DNA of 64,000 bases from Caenorhabditis elegans (taxonomy: Eukaryota > Nematoda > Chromadorea > Rhabditida > Rhabditidae): assembly GCF_000002985.6 (NCBI RefSeq), contig NC_003280.10, positions 3,406,501-3,470,500 of the forward strand, written 5' to 3'. Positions 1-10,337 of the stretch are shown here, piece by piece (within the stretch, counting starts at the first letter, position 1; every line of letters begins with the position of its first letter). The notes below the pieces were generated by a model. It searched no databases, had not been told where the DNA came from, and was given only the letters and a program-made list of their open reading frames with translations. The position numbers and the translations under genes were made by a program.

Positions 1-132
1 TTTGGAATACGATCTTACTTACTTACTGATACTTACTGATAGTGAGAGAACCAATTAGATTGACGAATAGGCATTTGGGCCAGTGCAATTAGCCGATAAT
101 TGTAAATTAACCTAGAAACCATGCTGTTTCAG

Positions 133-298
133 TTATTCTGTCGAGAACGTGATACGATAAGCTTGGAAGAAACTCTCAAAGATGTATATCCAACAGACAA
201 TTTCCGTGTCAATGGAGCATATGCCAGAGTTTGCGGAGGCGTTCAATTGTCCGGTTATATCACCTATGAATCCGGAGAAGAAGTGTAAAATGTTCTGA
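133..298 (+). pseudogene. Last exon of an M13 neprilysin-like gene, frameshifted
   Basis: After a TTTCAG acceptor the exon reads a typical M13 C-terminal segment: a SLEETLKDVYPTDNF-like stretch, then FRVNGAYA. This matches the terminal exon of the neighbouring pseudogene at 3127-3300 at both DNA and protein level. Directly after GAYA an 8-bp unit is missing between two short ATATGCC repeats. The reading frame then shifts, so the conserved NMPEF...CPVGSPMNP..KC tail is lost from the frame although its bases are still present to about 298. No upstream exons of this copy lie in the window. The part outside could be intact, but this 3' end would make an altered C-terminus. The FRVNG motif is the M13 substrate-binding region. 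Confidence 0.75.
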
Positions 299-646
299 AA
301 CTTTGAGTGCTTTTGTTTTTGTGGATTATAAAAAATTGAAAAAAAATTGTGTAGTTTTTTTAAATGAACAATAAAAACTGCGCGGTTCTGTAAGGTTCAT
401 CCGGCGACGACAAAAAATCTAATCTGCTTTTCCAACTAACATCTTATTCAGAAATCCGGAGTTCAAACAGTCCCCGTGTGAGAAAATAAAATATATTTTG
501 CGTGAAGATGAACTTACAGTGACAAAAATGTGCAACGTAATGATAAAAATTAAAGTTCAAATCAGTTCCAACTTTTCTTCACTTTGGTTTCAAGTGCTCT
601 TTCCGAAAAGTGCTTTGTCAATTTGGTTGGACATATTCTTTAAAAG
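299..646. other. Gene-free spacer between two neprilysin copies
   Basis: AT-rich DNA with an AATAAA at about 369-374 that could serve the upstream fragment. I see no coding exon or clear repeat. The last ~60 bp lie directly before the next start codon and probably hold its promoter and 5' UTR. Confidence 0.5.
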
Positions 647-3300
647 ATGAATGTTGAGAAAATGAGAGAGAAGTTCTCCAGCCCCTGGATCGCTTTGAAC
701 CTTTTACTTTTGATGGTCTTCCTCGCTTTGGTGACTGTTCATATCAAAATGACTGTTGAGGTGAAACCGGTGAAGTTAGATGAGCTGTTGTCAAATGCTG
801 CTGACTCTAGAAATCTCTGTGAATCCCCGGATTGTATAACTCTCTCCCACGAACTGGTTTGTGATTTCCAAATTCAACTTATAGTTCCAAGGCTTCAGCT
901 CAACTACCAAGACCCATCAGTGGATCCGTGCGTGGACTTTTTTCAGCATGCGTGTGGAAGATTCCATGAACAGTCTTCAGTTGAGTCAAGAACTCAGAAA
1001 AAGCGGTATATTCTTCAAAAACAGATTCGAGGTTTGAATGCTTCTCCATCTCTTATCATTTTTGAAATTCAGAGTTTCTACACAACAACAAGACTTCAAC
1101 TTCAAAATCCGAAAATTTGATGAAACTGGTATTCGATAAATGTGAAGCGTTACAAAAGAGCCAAGTACAGTTTGGCGTACGATTTCCAAACATGAAAAAT
1201 TTTTCAGAATACAGGTTATCTTCAAGAAGTCCATGAAGTATTTAATGATATCAAAAAAATCGGTGCGTGGCCACTATTGGATAAGAATTGGGATGAATCT
1301 AAATTTGACTTGAATGGTGAGGTGTATTTTGTTACTAAAATGTTATTTTTCGTTCAGAAATGCTGACAAATCTAGTCAAACTGGGAGCAACCAACTTTGG
1401 ACTATTTCAATTCAATTTCTTGGGCTTAATTATGGGCAATTTTGTGGAAATTGCTCCAACTGAAAAGTCAGATGTTGAAGAGATTCAAGTGAATTAGGTG
1501 AACCTGAACGAACTTCTGAAGAGGATTTAATTAAAAACGTTTTCAGATGGTGTTGGATATTCTCAAAGGAAATGGAATTGAACCGGATAGAGAAGAGATA
1601 TCGAGGGAGTTGGAGGAATACTCTATGCTTGAAAAAAAGTTAAAAATTGTAAGGAACATAAGTCTGTCAGTTTTAATTACCTGAACTTAATTAAGGTAAA
1701 GGAGAATGAAACAATATCTTTAAACTTGATATTGCCGGATGTCAGAAGCGTAAACTTTTCGGGTCTTATAGCGGAGATGAGTCACCCAAGCAGGGTTAGC
1801 AAGCTTTCTGGAATGATAACACCAAAGATTATCACAAATAAACATCCATTGTTATTCGAGACTAATGGAACAGAAAGTGTGAGTCTAGTAGAACTGTTGC
1901 AGAATTCTGAAAATGTGTAATTTGTTTCAGCTTGATGCAATTATTGAATCTACATCAAATAGAACATTGGCTAACTATCTGATTTTTAATTATATCCAGT
2001 CATCCCGCGATATTTTGACAGAAACTTATGAAAATTGTGAACAGGTATAAACATTTTTTTTGTAACGCAATATCAAAGGCTTTTAATTCAGGTTGTAATG
2101 GAAGAACTTCCACGTGCATCACTCCGAGTTTTCATGCGAAACTTCGTTGACAAGGGTAACCGAGATGGAGTAAAGAAGCTGACGGAGGAATTGAAAAAGA
2201 AATGCTCTGGAAATGATTCGAGATACGGAAACTTTTACACCATCAGTCAAAGAAAGAGTCTTGAAGAAAGTTGAAGCAATCAAAGTTATCATTGGCTATC
2301 CTGATCATTTTGATCCTCCTGGAACATTGGACAAAGAGTTTGAACACGTAAGTGGTAGCTTTTACAACAACTTCCTTCGTCGTTTATTGATCAGCATATG
2401 TATTTGTTGTACATAGAGACTTTCAGATTGATTTGGACTCCACCGACTCCTTCTATAGAATATCTCAAAAACTTCATCGACTCCGTACTGAACAACAAAT
2501 GGAGTTCATCGCTGGAGAGACCCCCATCAGCCCTGTCGAAAATGTTCTAGAAGTGAGTGCTCATTACGATCCTTCGAAAAACGCTCTAAGTGAGTTATCT
2601 TTCCTTTCACTAGACTATTCATTATTTTGAAGCCTTTCTTGCTCCATTCCTCGACGATCCATTTTTCGATACCACGTATCCCGACTATGCGAATCTTTTC
2701 TTATCTGGCAGGATTATTGCGCATGAAATAGGGCATTCCGTTGATGGGACTTCACTTTGATGAAAATGGGAAACTTGTGGATTGGATTAGACGCGAAAAT
2801 ATAGAGTATAAGATACAGGCTGAATGTCTGATAGATCAATATGATAACTACGCTGATCCGGTCTACGGCAAAAAGGTGAGAAGAGAATGGAACGAACTTC
2901 CAGGCACAAAGAGTTTTTCAGATGAATGGAACACATACATTCGGAGAGATGATTGCTGATTGGGTTGGACATGAAGTAACCTGGCGGGCCTATAAGAAGA
3001 TGGATACTTCAAAAATGCATTCACTTATTGGCCTCAAGGATATCAATATGGATCAGCTTTATTTCAGAGTTCAGTCACTGGTAAGACTTCGAGTACTGTA
3101 TGCCTTTAAACTCTTCTTCCTTCCAGCTATGGTGCAGTTCTCGTAGTATGTTGAGCCTGGAAGAAGCCCTCGAAGATGTACATCCAACAAAACCTTTCCG
3201 TGTCAATGGAGCATATGCCAATATGCCAGAGTTTGCGAAAGCATTCAGTTGTCCCGTTGGATCACCTATGAATCCGGATAAGAAGTGCAAAATGTTCTGA
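647..3300 (+). pseudogene. M13 (neprilysin-like) zinc metallopeptidase pseudogene
   Basis: The multi-exon structure can be followed with ordinary GT-AG introns (first intron 857-898). The N-terminus has a short cytoplasmic tail, a membrane helix (LLLLMVFLALVTVHI) and the CESPDC and DPSVDPCVDFFQHACG motifs of a type II M13 enzyme. Later exons include NWDES, GYPDHFD, DDPFFDTTYP, the zinc motif HEIGH (about 2722-2736), a GEMIADWVG helix and FRVNGAYANMPEF. Two frame breaks are visible. One extra A lies near 2200, where ELKK and ALEMIRD are in different frames. Two bases are missing just after HEIGHSVD near 2745, where GLHFDENGK continues in another frame. The substrate-binding NAxY motif has become SAHY. 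Intact M13 proteins run about 700-800 residues. As read, this copy cannot give a full-length peptidase, unless both indels are sequence errors. Confidence 0.85.
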
Positions 3301-4261
3301 AACTTTGTGTGCTTTCGATATTTTTTGAATTATGAAATTTTTGGATTATGAAAATCGTAGAAAGAAGTAACACCTACATGCTGGTCGCTTTGAGTTTTTT
3401 TTTGGCAATATCGCTGAAGAGATTCTGGTTTCTTATTCTTTTTGGTTTGCGTCTGTACTCTTCTAATATACGGATCGGTAAAGGTTCCCAGTGGTAGAAT
3501 TATATAAATATTTATTACTAAAAACTTTTTCATAACCACATTAAAGTGCTGACCGACAGCATTTCGGTGAGAGCAGAAGTAGCACGAGGACGAAGTCCAT
3601 TCCTTGCAGCCAATGCGCGTGCCGCCCAGGTGGAGGAGATTACGGTAGCAGTCGTTTCACGTGTGTCGTAGTGTCGGCGTGGCGAGACCAATTGGCGGTA
3701 GTTCAAATAGGTATTTCCATTGTTGCTCTTTCGCGGGGTTGTCGTCGTTGGGTTGCATAGATAAAGTTGAGCATTGACTAGCGGTTATTTCGTAATAATA
3801 ATATATAATATACTTGCATTTCTTTGTAGTTCACTAACTCTTTACATTTAAGAATACGTTGCGAGCTGACGAATATTCATATTCTCAGCATTCGCAACAA
3901 TGGTTCCTTTCTCACCAATATATACTACTTAAATAGCGTTCGAAATTTCTATTTCATTAAGTTTGCTCAGAAAATTACGAGTAGGAGCCCAACATGTAAT
4001 GAAAGATAGTGGTTTACTTTCTTTTTGTTGCCGAGCGTTGCATTTAGTAAAAAATAGAATAATGTAGGACTTCAAAAAAGTTGATTGGTGTTTTAATCTG
4101 CAGATAACATCCTGAGCAACAGTTTGTCAGTTGGACTTTTTCTTTCTAAAAATCATAATTTATAGGTTCGTTACTCATTTTTAAGTTTAAAAAATCTAAA
4201 ACTTAAAACTTCATATTATCAGCACTGAAAATTATAACAAAAAGGGCTAGAAAATGTTCTT
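3301..4261. other. Intergenic region with a GC-rich patch
   Basis: No convincing gene. Between about 3545 and 3740 the composition becomes clearly richer in G and C than the flanks. It looks like a fragment of a foreign or repetitive element, but I do not recognise it. The rest is AT-rich. Confidence 0.4.
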
Positions 4262-4426
4262 CTATTTATCATAAACATCCCATGAAGCCGGATCCGCTTC
4301 ATAATCGATATCGAGCTCCAAATTCAAAATGGTAAGAATCACGAGTCCAAATGCCGTCAGAATGATGCCAAGGATGAAGCTCATGATCATCATGGGCGTC
4401 AGAATTTTGTCTTCTTTTTCTTCCAT
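4262..4426 (-). CDS. 54-residue single-pass membrane microprotein (copy A)
   Basis: An uninterrupted 55-codon frame (stop included) on the minus strand starts MEEKEDKILTPMMIM. It continues with a hydrophobic helix (FILGIILTAFGLVILTIL) and ends in an acidic tail, DYEADPASWDVYDK. A second copy lies at 8459-8581 with the same helix nearly unchanged and most differences in the termini and at third positions, which favours real coding. The homology continues into the upstream flank to about 4560. I recognise no family. The acidic N-terminus and short acidic C-terminus suggest a small membrane-anchored peptide, possibly a subunit or regulator, but that is only inference. Confidence 0.6.
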   Translation of the reverse strand: MEEKEDKILTPMMIMSFILGIILTAFGLVILTILNLELDIDYEADPASWDVYDK

Positions 4427-4924
4427 TGTTTTTTGATATTAAGACTTGTGAAAAATTTGATTTAAAATCGATTAAAATAAACTTGAAATCACAAAACATG
4501 TAATTTGTTTTACAAAGTTCAAAAACACGTACAACACCGACGAGGCAAAATTTTCCTGATTGTGAAATTCACAATTGAATTTAATTTGATTTACAAATAG
4601 TTTATTGACATTCTTAATTATGAAGGACGAAAAATCAAGTGCAATAAAAGAAAGTACAGTTTTCTACAATTTTTATTAGGATACTGAAATCGGAGACTTT
4701 CCTTTTCAGGCCCAAAATGGCCCGAAACGACCGAATATCGTAACGAAATTTTCTGAAAATTTCTCCCAAAAAAATTTAAAAATTAAAAAAAAAAAACGAT
4801 TTTGGCACAAAAAGCAAAGTCTTAAATTACGGAGCTTTTAAATATAAATGGAGTAACGAAATTGTCGGGGGCGACGTGAAAAATACCCACCAGCAAATGT
4901 TAAAATAGTTAAAACCCGACGAGG
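4427..4924. other. Intergenic; duplicated microprotein 5' flank, then AT-rich DNA
   Basis: Bases 4427-4562 match the flank of the second microprotein copy (8582-8736) and probably hold the shared promoter/5' UTR. The rest is low-complexity AT-rich sequence with A-runs near 4780-4800, and I see no gene in it. Confidence 0.5.
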
Positions 4925-5881
4925 TCACGCCTGATTGAATTCGGTTAGCCCAATGGATAAAATGGGTCCGACCGATAAACGTCTCTTTGTCATAACAAAC
5001 AATTGCGGCCCAGTACCACGTGGGATTTCTGCATGAAACATCTTCTGATACTCATCATGCCAATATCTCGAAACGACTGTATGATCAATGCCTTTCAGAA
5101 CGATTTGCATATCCCATGAACCACCAAACTCAATCATTTTAAGCTTCCAATTAAATCCTTTGATCCAGATCCAGTGCTTGAGAAACAAGTTTATATCTTG
5201 GGATGTTATTAATGAGTTCTGTATTGTCAAGCTGGAGCAGTTGCTTGCCAACAGATCGTTTAGCTTCAGACTCTGCGCCTTGACCGTCCAACGATACTCT
5301 ACATGCTCCTGGTCCTCCAGGAGAAGTTTCTGAGTATACTTTTGAGATGGAACATGATCGAATGGTAATTCAAGCAATAAATTGAATGTTTGAAAGTTGC
5401 TTCTCATGCAGTTCACTATCCGTTTCGTGCAACCTATTGAATCCGTGGAACGTATTTTCAAACCGTTCAAAGCATCACAGATCTTTTTCAAATATAACTC
5501 AGGATGTCTTTCTCCAACCAAGAAAAAACAATTAATAACTGAATGATTGAATGCTTCCATAATTCGGTCGATCCAATTTCTGAGACTGAATCCATGGGTT
5601 TTCCATACTTGTTTCTTGGGTAAGCTACCTAATACACCCAAGCTTATTCCAGCGAGTTCGCAAGATCCAATGTCACATCGCTCACCGTCGTCTTTTTTAA
5701 ACCTCAATCGCATCCGCTTTCCTGTCGTTGTCCATACTTCTATATCGATTCCCCATGCAGCCAATACGTCGATTTTTCTGATCGAGTGGTTCAAACTAAT
5801 CACGTGAGTCTTGCTGATTTTTGAGCATAGCGAGAAAGCAAATCTGGAACTTGTATATTTTCTTTTTGAGAAATCGACCAA
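4925..5881 (-). CDS. F-box-associated (FBA_2) domain protein, N-terminus incomplete
   Basis: A single open frame of 318 codons. Residues ~15-30 (SRFAFSLCSKISKTHV) match the end of a worm F-box, where 'SLCSK..K' is typical. Residues ~195-260 (LNDLLASNCSSLTIQNS..TSQDINLFLKHWI) are the hallmark of the FBA_2 domain of the large Caenorhabditis F-box family. Such proteins are substrate receptors of SCF ubiquitin ligases: the F-box binds Skp1-like proteins and FBA_2 is thought to bind the target. The first ~20-25 F-box residues (the LPxxVLxxI part) are missing from this frame and I found no convincing upstream exon. It is therefore either N-terminally truncated or starts in a small unseen exon. The family is large, birth-and-death driven and often variable between strains. 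Confidence 0.8.
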   Translation of the reverse strand: MVDFSKRKYTSSRFAFSLCSKISKTHVISLNHSIRKIDVLAAWGIDIEVWTTTGKRMRLRFKKDDGERCDIGSCELAGISLGVLGSLPKKQVWKTHGFSLRNWIDRIMEAFNHSVINCFFLVGERHPELYLKKICDALNGLKIRSTDSIGCTKRIVNCMRSNFQTFNLLLELPFDHVPSQKYTQKLLLEDQEHVEYRWTVKAQSLKLNDLLASNCSSLTIQNSLITSQDINLFLKHWIWIKGFNWKLKMIEFGGSWDMQIVLKGIDHTVVSRYWHDEYQKMFHAEIPRGTGPQLFVMTKRRLSVGPILSIGLTEFNQA

Positions 5882-6103
5882 AAAAATTAGTTTGACGTGG
5901 CAAAAGTTGGCAAAAGTTGGCCAAAAATGGGTTGATAAGCGGGGTCAGATGGGTAGAAAGCGATACATTTAGTAGGAAAGTGGTTGAAGTTTAATGACAG
6001 TTAGAAATTGACTAAATTTGGTTGGGAAGTGGCTACATGTGAGATAAGTTAAATTTTAGTGTCATTATCGATAAATCAACCATCAGGTCTGGTCTGGAAA
6101 GGC

Positions 6104-8005
6104 TCATACTCGCTGAGTCAATTTTTCGACAGTTTCTTCTTTTACATCTTTGTCAGTGTCACGGCCATCTTCGGAAGTTTTCGGAATATATTCACCTTCT
6201 GATCCATATAACATTGAGACATCCTATTCAAGAATGGAGTGACATTTAATCACTGAAATGGAATAGAAAATCAGTCGTTTTTGGTTTTATATACCTACGT
6301 CATTACACTTAATTTCCAGTAATAAATCGTTGATTACCCGTGCTTGATATATAATTGGAGACCAACCAGTCGACTCGCCAGTTTTCTGAAAGAAAATATT
6401 CAATTCAAGTCAGTTTTTGTTAAAAATTTAACTGACCAGAAACCAGAATTGTTTCAGCTGCGACAGACGACGGAAACACACCTCGTGTGACTTTTGACCT
6501 AGCATTTCCGCCTGTAATGAATACGTAACCGATAATATAATTACTAGCAAATTCACAATACAATCTACTGAGTTCAGGTTCAAAGGTACATACCAAAATT
6601 GGAACTTCTTTGATTTCTTTCTGAACAATAGTGTGGTCGTCTGTTCTATCACCGCTTGAATTCTCAATTGTTATCCACATCTGTTTAATGCTTTTTCCGC
6701 ACTTTTCCTCCCAATCTCTTACAAATCGAGCCACATTGGGGATCTGAAAAAAAAATAACTTGTTTGTAAACCGAGCAACTCCGAATCTCACCTTGTCAAC
6801 AACAGAATTCAAAATTTCGATCATGATGATACTTGTCATGTCGATTAATTTTTTGAATGGGTTAGCTTCATTAGTGGGGTCCTGAAAAACGTTAAAATAA
6901 AATTATTCATCTACATACACTTTACAACAAACCTCCATCCATTGAGCCAAGTACTTCTTTCTCTCCGATTCCTGAAAATATCAGATTAGCTAGCAAACTA
7001 AAAGATGCAATTTTAAATATTTTTAAAATTAGTAAAGCTGCTCCCATATTTCTGGAACCGCCAAAAAAATGTCGAAAGATTTTTATAAACTGTTACAATT
7101 GGTACTTTCATTTTTCGTAAGCTTTGAATAATCTTATTTGAATCGTGTTAAAACAAATACTTCTGAAGTGATCTTTCAATCACAGCTCAAAATTCCTGTT
7201 TTTCTAAAGCCGCAATAAATTAAAAAGTCTCAACTAACAAAAATTCTCATTGGAATATTTCATTCAGTTTGTTGGACATACCATGAAAATCTCATTATAT
7301 GGACCCCGAGCTTCCACTTGATTTGGATGGTACACACTCTCACTAGTGTTCCCTTGGCATGGCTGACCGTGAGGCAAACTGGTCTAAATTATAGTGTTTA
7401 TGAATGTAAAAAAAAAGTTAAAAACGCTTACCCCCTGAGAAATTTGCAAAAATTGACTCAACTGACTCTTAGGACTGAGGGAACGAAAGAATTCTGAAAT
7501 TGCAGACTGATGCTCTTCTTGCTCAATGGCTTTTCTCTCGAGATAGTCTCTTGTGACTTTGATGATTTCATCAGGTGATACAACTATGAATGGCTTCAAT
7601 GGTCCTTCCAATAGCTCGGCCAATTTGAAAATGAAAGTTTCATTGGATAAGGATTCGTTCGCCGGCTCCAATTTAGACTGCTCCAAGTGCTGAACCTCCA
7701 TTGCATCTCTTCTCATCTTGACGTCATTTTCTGAAGTATCCGTGGTTGTTGCAGTTGTAGAAATTGCTTTTCTCGATCGAGTCAAGCAGCGTCTGTTGAG
7801 CGGTCTCTGAACACGAGGGATCTGAAAAATGGAACTTAAAAAAAGGATTTGGCGATAGTAGACTTACCGGTGCTCCACGCTGATCGTGGCCGTCCATATT
7901 ATTCGCGTTTTCGAGTTGCACTATAGGAATCTGGCCAACTTTTTCGGTTGACAATTGATTCGGAATCATAATCAAGCCAGCAGAAAAGAGGGAATGACCA
8001 TGCAC
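6104..8005 (-). CDS. Unrecognised multi-exon gene
   Basis: Spliced from about nine exons with good GT-AG junctions. Exon 1 (8005-~7869) reads MHGHSLFSAGLIMIPNQL... to DQRGAP. The next exon holds a Ser/Thr-rich, probably disordered stretch, then helices (FKLAELLEGPLKPFIVVSP, TRDYLERKAIEQEEHQ). Later short exons read YHPNQVEARGPYNEIFM, ERKKYLAQWME, FKKLIDMTSIIMIEILNSVV, VARFVRDWEEKCGKSIKQM, QKEIKEVPIL and CFRRLSQLKQFWFL. The last exon ends in a charged tail, DGRDTDKDVKEE, with the stop at 6104-6106. Starting at the internal MIPNQL is equally possible. I recognise no domain. The helical, soluble composition suggests a nuclear or cytosolic protein, and I assign no function. The exact junction of the last two exons (acceptor at 6224-6225) was chosen because the nearer acceptor gives an immediate stop. 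Confidence 0.6.
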
Positions 8006-8224
8006 GGTCTGTCCATCACCCTCCCTCTATATTTATTCATTCTGCGTCTCTTATCCCTCTCCTTGTTGGTCAAAATGGTCCCCTGGGAAATTATCGATCT
8101 GTTCGCTCGATTTTTTTGGCTGCACAAGGTCTCACGGGAATCCAGGTTGGCAGGATCTCAGACAAAAAATTATAAATCTTGTAAACCATATCTTGGAGTA
8201 TCCATAAGACTCAGAAAAAAGAGT

Positions 8225-8455
8225 GCCTTCGCCGGCCTCAGCGGTCGCCGCGCCGGCCTCACGGCGTCACTTACGCCTTTCATTGATAAACTCGTAAACT
8301 TTTTTTCTTAATTTCTTAATTTTTTTCTAAAATTTAAACAAATTATTAGAAATGAAAATTTTAAATTCACGTCAACAGTATTGAAAGCGGCGAACGGCGA
8401 AGGCGAAGGCCGGCGTGGGGCCCGCATTTCGCGCCTCACTCAGCTGGGAACCCTA
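8225..8455. repeat. GC-rich imperfect inverted repeat (element remnant)
   Basis: Very GC-rich arms at about 8226-8275 and 8386-8435 (left GCCTTCGCCGG, right CCGGCGAAGG-like words such as GGCGAAGGCGAAGGCCGG) flank an AT-rich core inside AT-rich surroundings. The arrangement resembles a small inverted-repeat element or hairpin next to the second microprotein gene. Confidence 0.4.
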
Positions 8456-8458
8456 CTT

Positions 8459-8581
8459 CTATCCATCATAAGGATCCCAGGAAGCTGTGTACTCCAAATT
8501 CAAAATGGTGAGAATCACGAGTCCAAGTGCCGTCAGAATGATGCCAAGGATAAAGCTCATTATCATCATTGGTGTCAGCAT
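8459..8581 (-). CDS. 40-residue membrane microprotein (copy B)
   Basis: Paralogue of 4262-4426. It starts MLTPMMIMSF, has the same transmembrane segment (ILGIILTALGLVILTIL) and ends EYTASWDPYDG. The ATG used by copy A is ATA here, and a codon that is ATT (Ile) in copy A is ATG here. The frame is therefore open from a start nine codons further in, without the acidic MEEKEDKI head. The acidic tail is also shortened. Either the gene has moved its start codon or it is decaying. Near-perfect conservation of the helix supports a real peptide. Confidence 0.5.
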   Translation of the reverse strand: MLTPMMIMSFILGIILTALGLVILTILNLEYTASWDPYDG

Positions 8582-8780
8582 TTTGTCTTTTTTTCTTCTA
8601 TTTTTTGATATTAAGAATTGTGAAAAATTCGATTTCAAATCGATTAAAATAACATTGAAATCACACAAAAATAGAATTTGTTTTGAAAAGTTCAAAAACA
8701 CGTACAACATCGACAGGGTAAAATTTTCCTGAAATTTAAATATATTTACAATTAATTTATTACGTTTCTTAATAGTGAAA

Positions 8781-8970
8781 AAAACAGCCTACGTACCTAT
8801 TTCAGGAATGCCTCGCCTACGTGCCTATTTCAGGAATTCCTTGCCTACGTGGCTATTTCAGGCTTGCCTCGCCTACGTGCCTATTTCAGGCATGCCTCGC
8901 CTACGTGCTTATTTCAGGCATGCCTCGCCTACGTGCTTATTTCAGGCATGCCTCGCCTACGTGCATTCCT
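8781..8970 (+). repeat. 28-bp tandem repeat, six units
   Basis: Six slightly varied copies of a 28-bp unit containing CTACGTGCCTATTTCAGG, followed by a partial unit. It is open in several frames only because the unit lacks stops. The core word CTACGTGC also makes up the short arrays at 13670-13760 and 34178-34220. Confidence 0.85.
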
Positions 8971-9194
8971 CAGTTAGATTGCAATAAGTTTTTTTATGAA
9001 AAAAAATTACGTAAGTTACGAATAAACTTTTAAAAAATAAATATTAAATTCATAATCCACGCTGCCACTTCCAACTCGAAAAAAATTATTTTTCAATTTT
9101 CCAATTATTTTTTGTTGTTAACATCGATTTTAAGTAAGTTTCTATCACTTTTTTTCGCATTGGTAACTTGAAATAATTACAGAAAAGTGCTAAA

Positions 9195-9725
9195 ATGTCT
9201 CAGCCTAGTGTAATAATTCCTCAGCAAAATGCGATCATTCCTCAAGGAAGTCCAGAAGCGTCTCAGCAAAGGGAACCAACCCCTCCGAAACCTGAAGAGC
9301 CGCCGAACGAGCCGACATGGTTAGACAAGACAATATATCATCCATGGACGCCATACATCACAATAATTGTGACCCTTGCGCTTCCCATAATCTTTGTTTT
9401 GGGCTCCTCGTTGTACTTGAGAAGCGAAGAAACAGAAATCAAAGTTCCAAGGTAAGAGGTTCTGCTGGACACCTTTTCAAGTAAAATTTTCAGTAACTTG
9501 TCTGTGAATCCGATATTTTCAACAAATGCGACAACGTCATCACAAACTACGAAGCCAAAATTGATTTATAACGAGATGAAGAAGCCCCGGACAACTTTGA
9601 AACCATCAACTGCTCCGCCAGAATCCTCAAAGGCCCCAGCATCTACTGGAACCACTTTGGCGACGAATCCTACGATTACTGGTCCACCTGGAACTGGAAA
9701 ACGAAATAATTCTCGATTTTTCTAA
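9195..9725 (+). CDS. Single-pass membrane protein, proline/threonine-rich
   Basis: Two exons (9195-9451 and 9494-9725, 42-nt intron) give 162 residues. Residues ~1-45 are rich in Pro, Gln and Glu (EPTPPKPEEPPNEP). Residues ~55-75 form a membrane helix (TIIVTLALPIIFVLGSSLYL). The remaining ~85 residues are rich in Ser, Thr, Pro and Lys (TTKPKL, TLKPSTAPPESSKAPAS, GPPGTGK), like a mucin-type stalk or disordered tail. An AATAAA lies at 9738. No known family. It sits 0.6 kb upstream of the divergent neprilysin, whose N-terminal exon has a similar helix plus Pro-rich layout, so it might derive from a neprilysin-type 5' end, though I see no clear sequence match. Confidence 0.65.
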
Positions 9726-10337
9726 TAACTTGTGTTCAATAAATGCTTCTAAAAATTACTGAAAGTTATTAAGGGGGAGAAATACAGAACTAATTTATTA
9801 CAGTTGACAATTTTTAATCAAACAAACGACAACTGAGATATAAGCTGGAAAAGTTAAGTAAAGAGAATATACGGTAAAACTGTCCTTCGCTAAAAATCAA
9901 TAACTGGAAAGATTTTTCCAACTAACCTGCTTTTTAAAATGAGCAGCGACTCTGTGAATTTCCAAATTTTTTTGTGAAGAGGTACGAGTAATAAACAAAA
10001 ATGTCACTCTAGTCGGAGCAACGATTTAATTCGATTCAGTCCACGAGAATTATTTTTAATGCTTATTGTATATTCGTAGTTTTTCACTATTCGAAATTTT
10101 AAACTCTGAAAAAAATTTGAATATAAAATAAATTTTCAAACGTGTTCTAAATTCTAAATTCACTTTTCATTCAAGTTGTTTTTCCGTGAATCGATATCAA
10201 AAATGAATCATTTCTCAACTTTTACTTTCTTATCTCTCGTTTTCTTTTGAAGATCAGTGCAGGTAATTTCTCAGTTTTTTTAAATTGATTTTTGAATCGA
10301 TTTTTAAATCAATTTTTCCAGAAAAAAAAATCCCAAA
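9726..10337. other. AT-rich intergenic spacer
   Basis: Holds the 3' end of the preceding gene (AATAAA) and the 5' region of the following neprilysin. I see no other gene or structured repeat. Confidence 0.5.

Noticed and set aside
3541-3740. GC-rich patch as a coding exon
   Set aside because: A ~40-codon frame exists, but no splice sites or similarity support it.
8775-9033. Frames coding YVPISGMPRLRAYF repeats
   Set aside because: By-product of the 28-bp tandem repeat; the same array is open in two frames.
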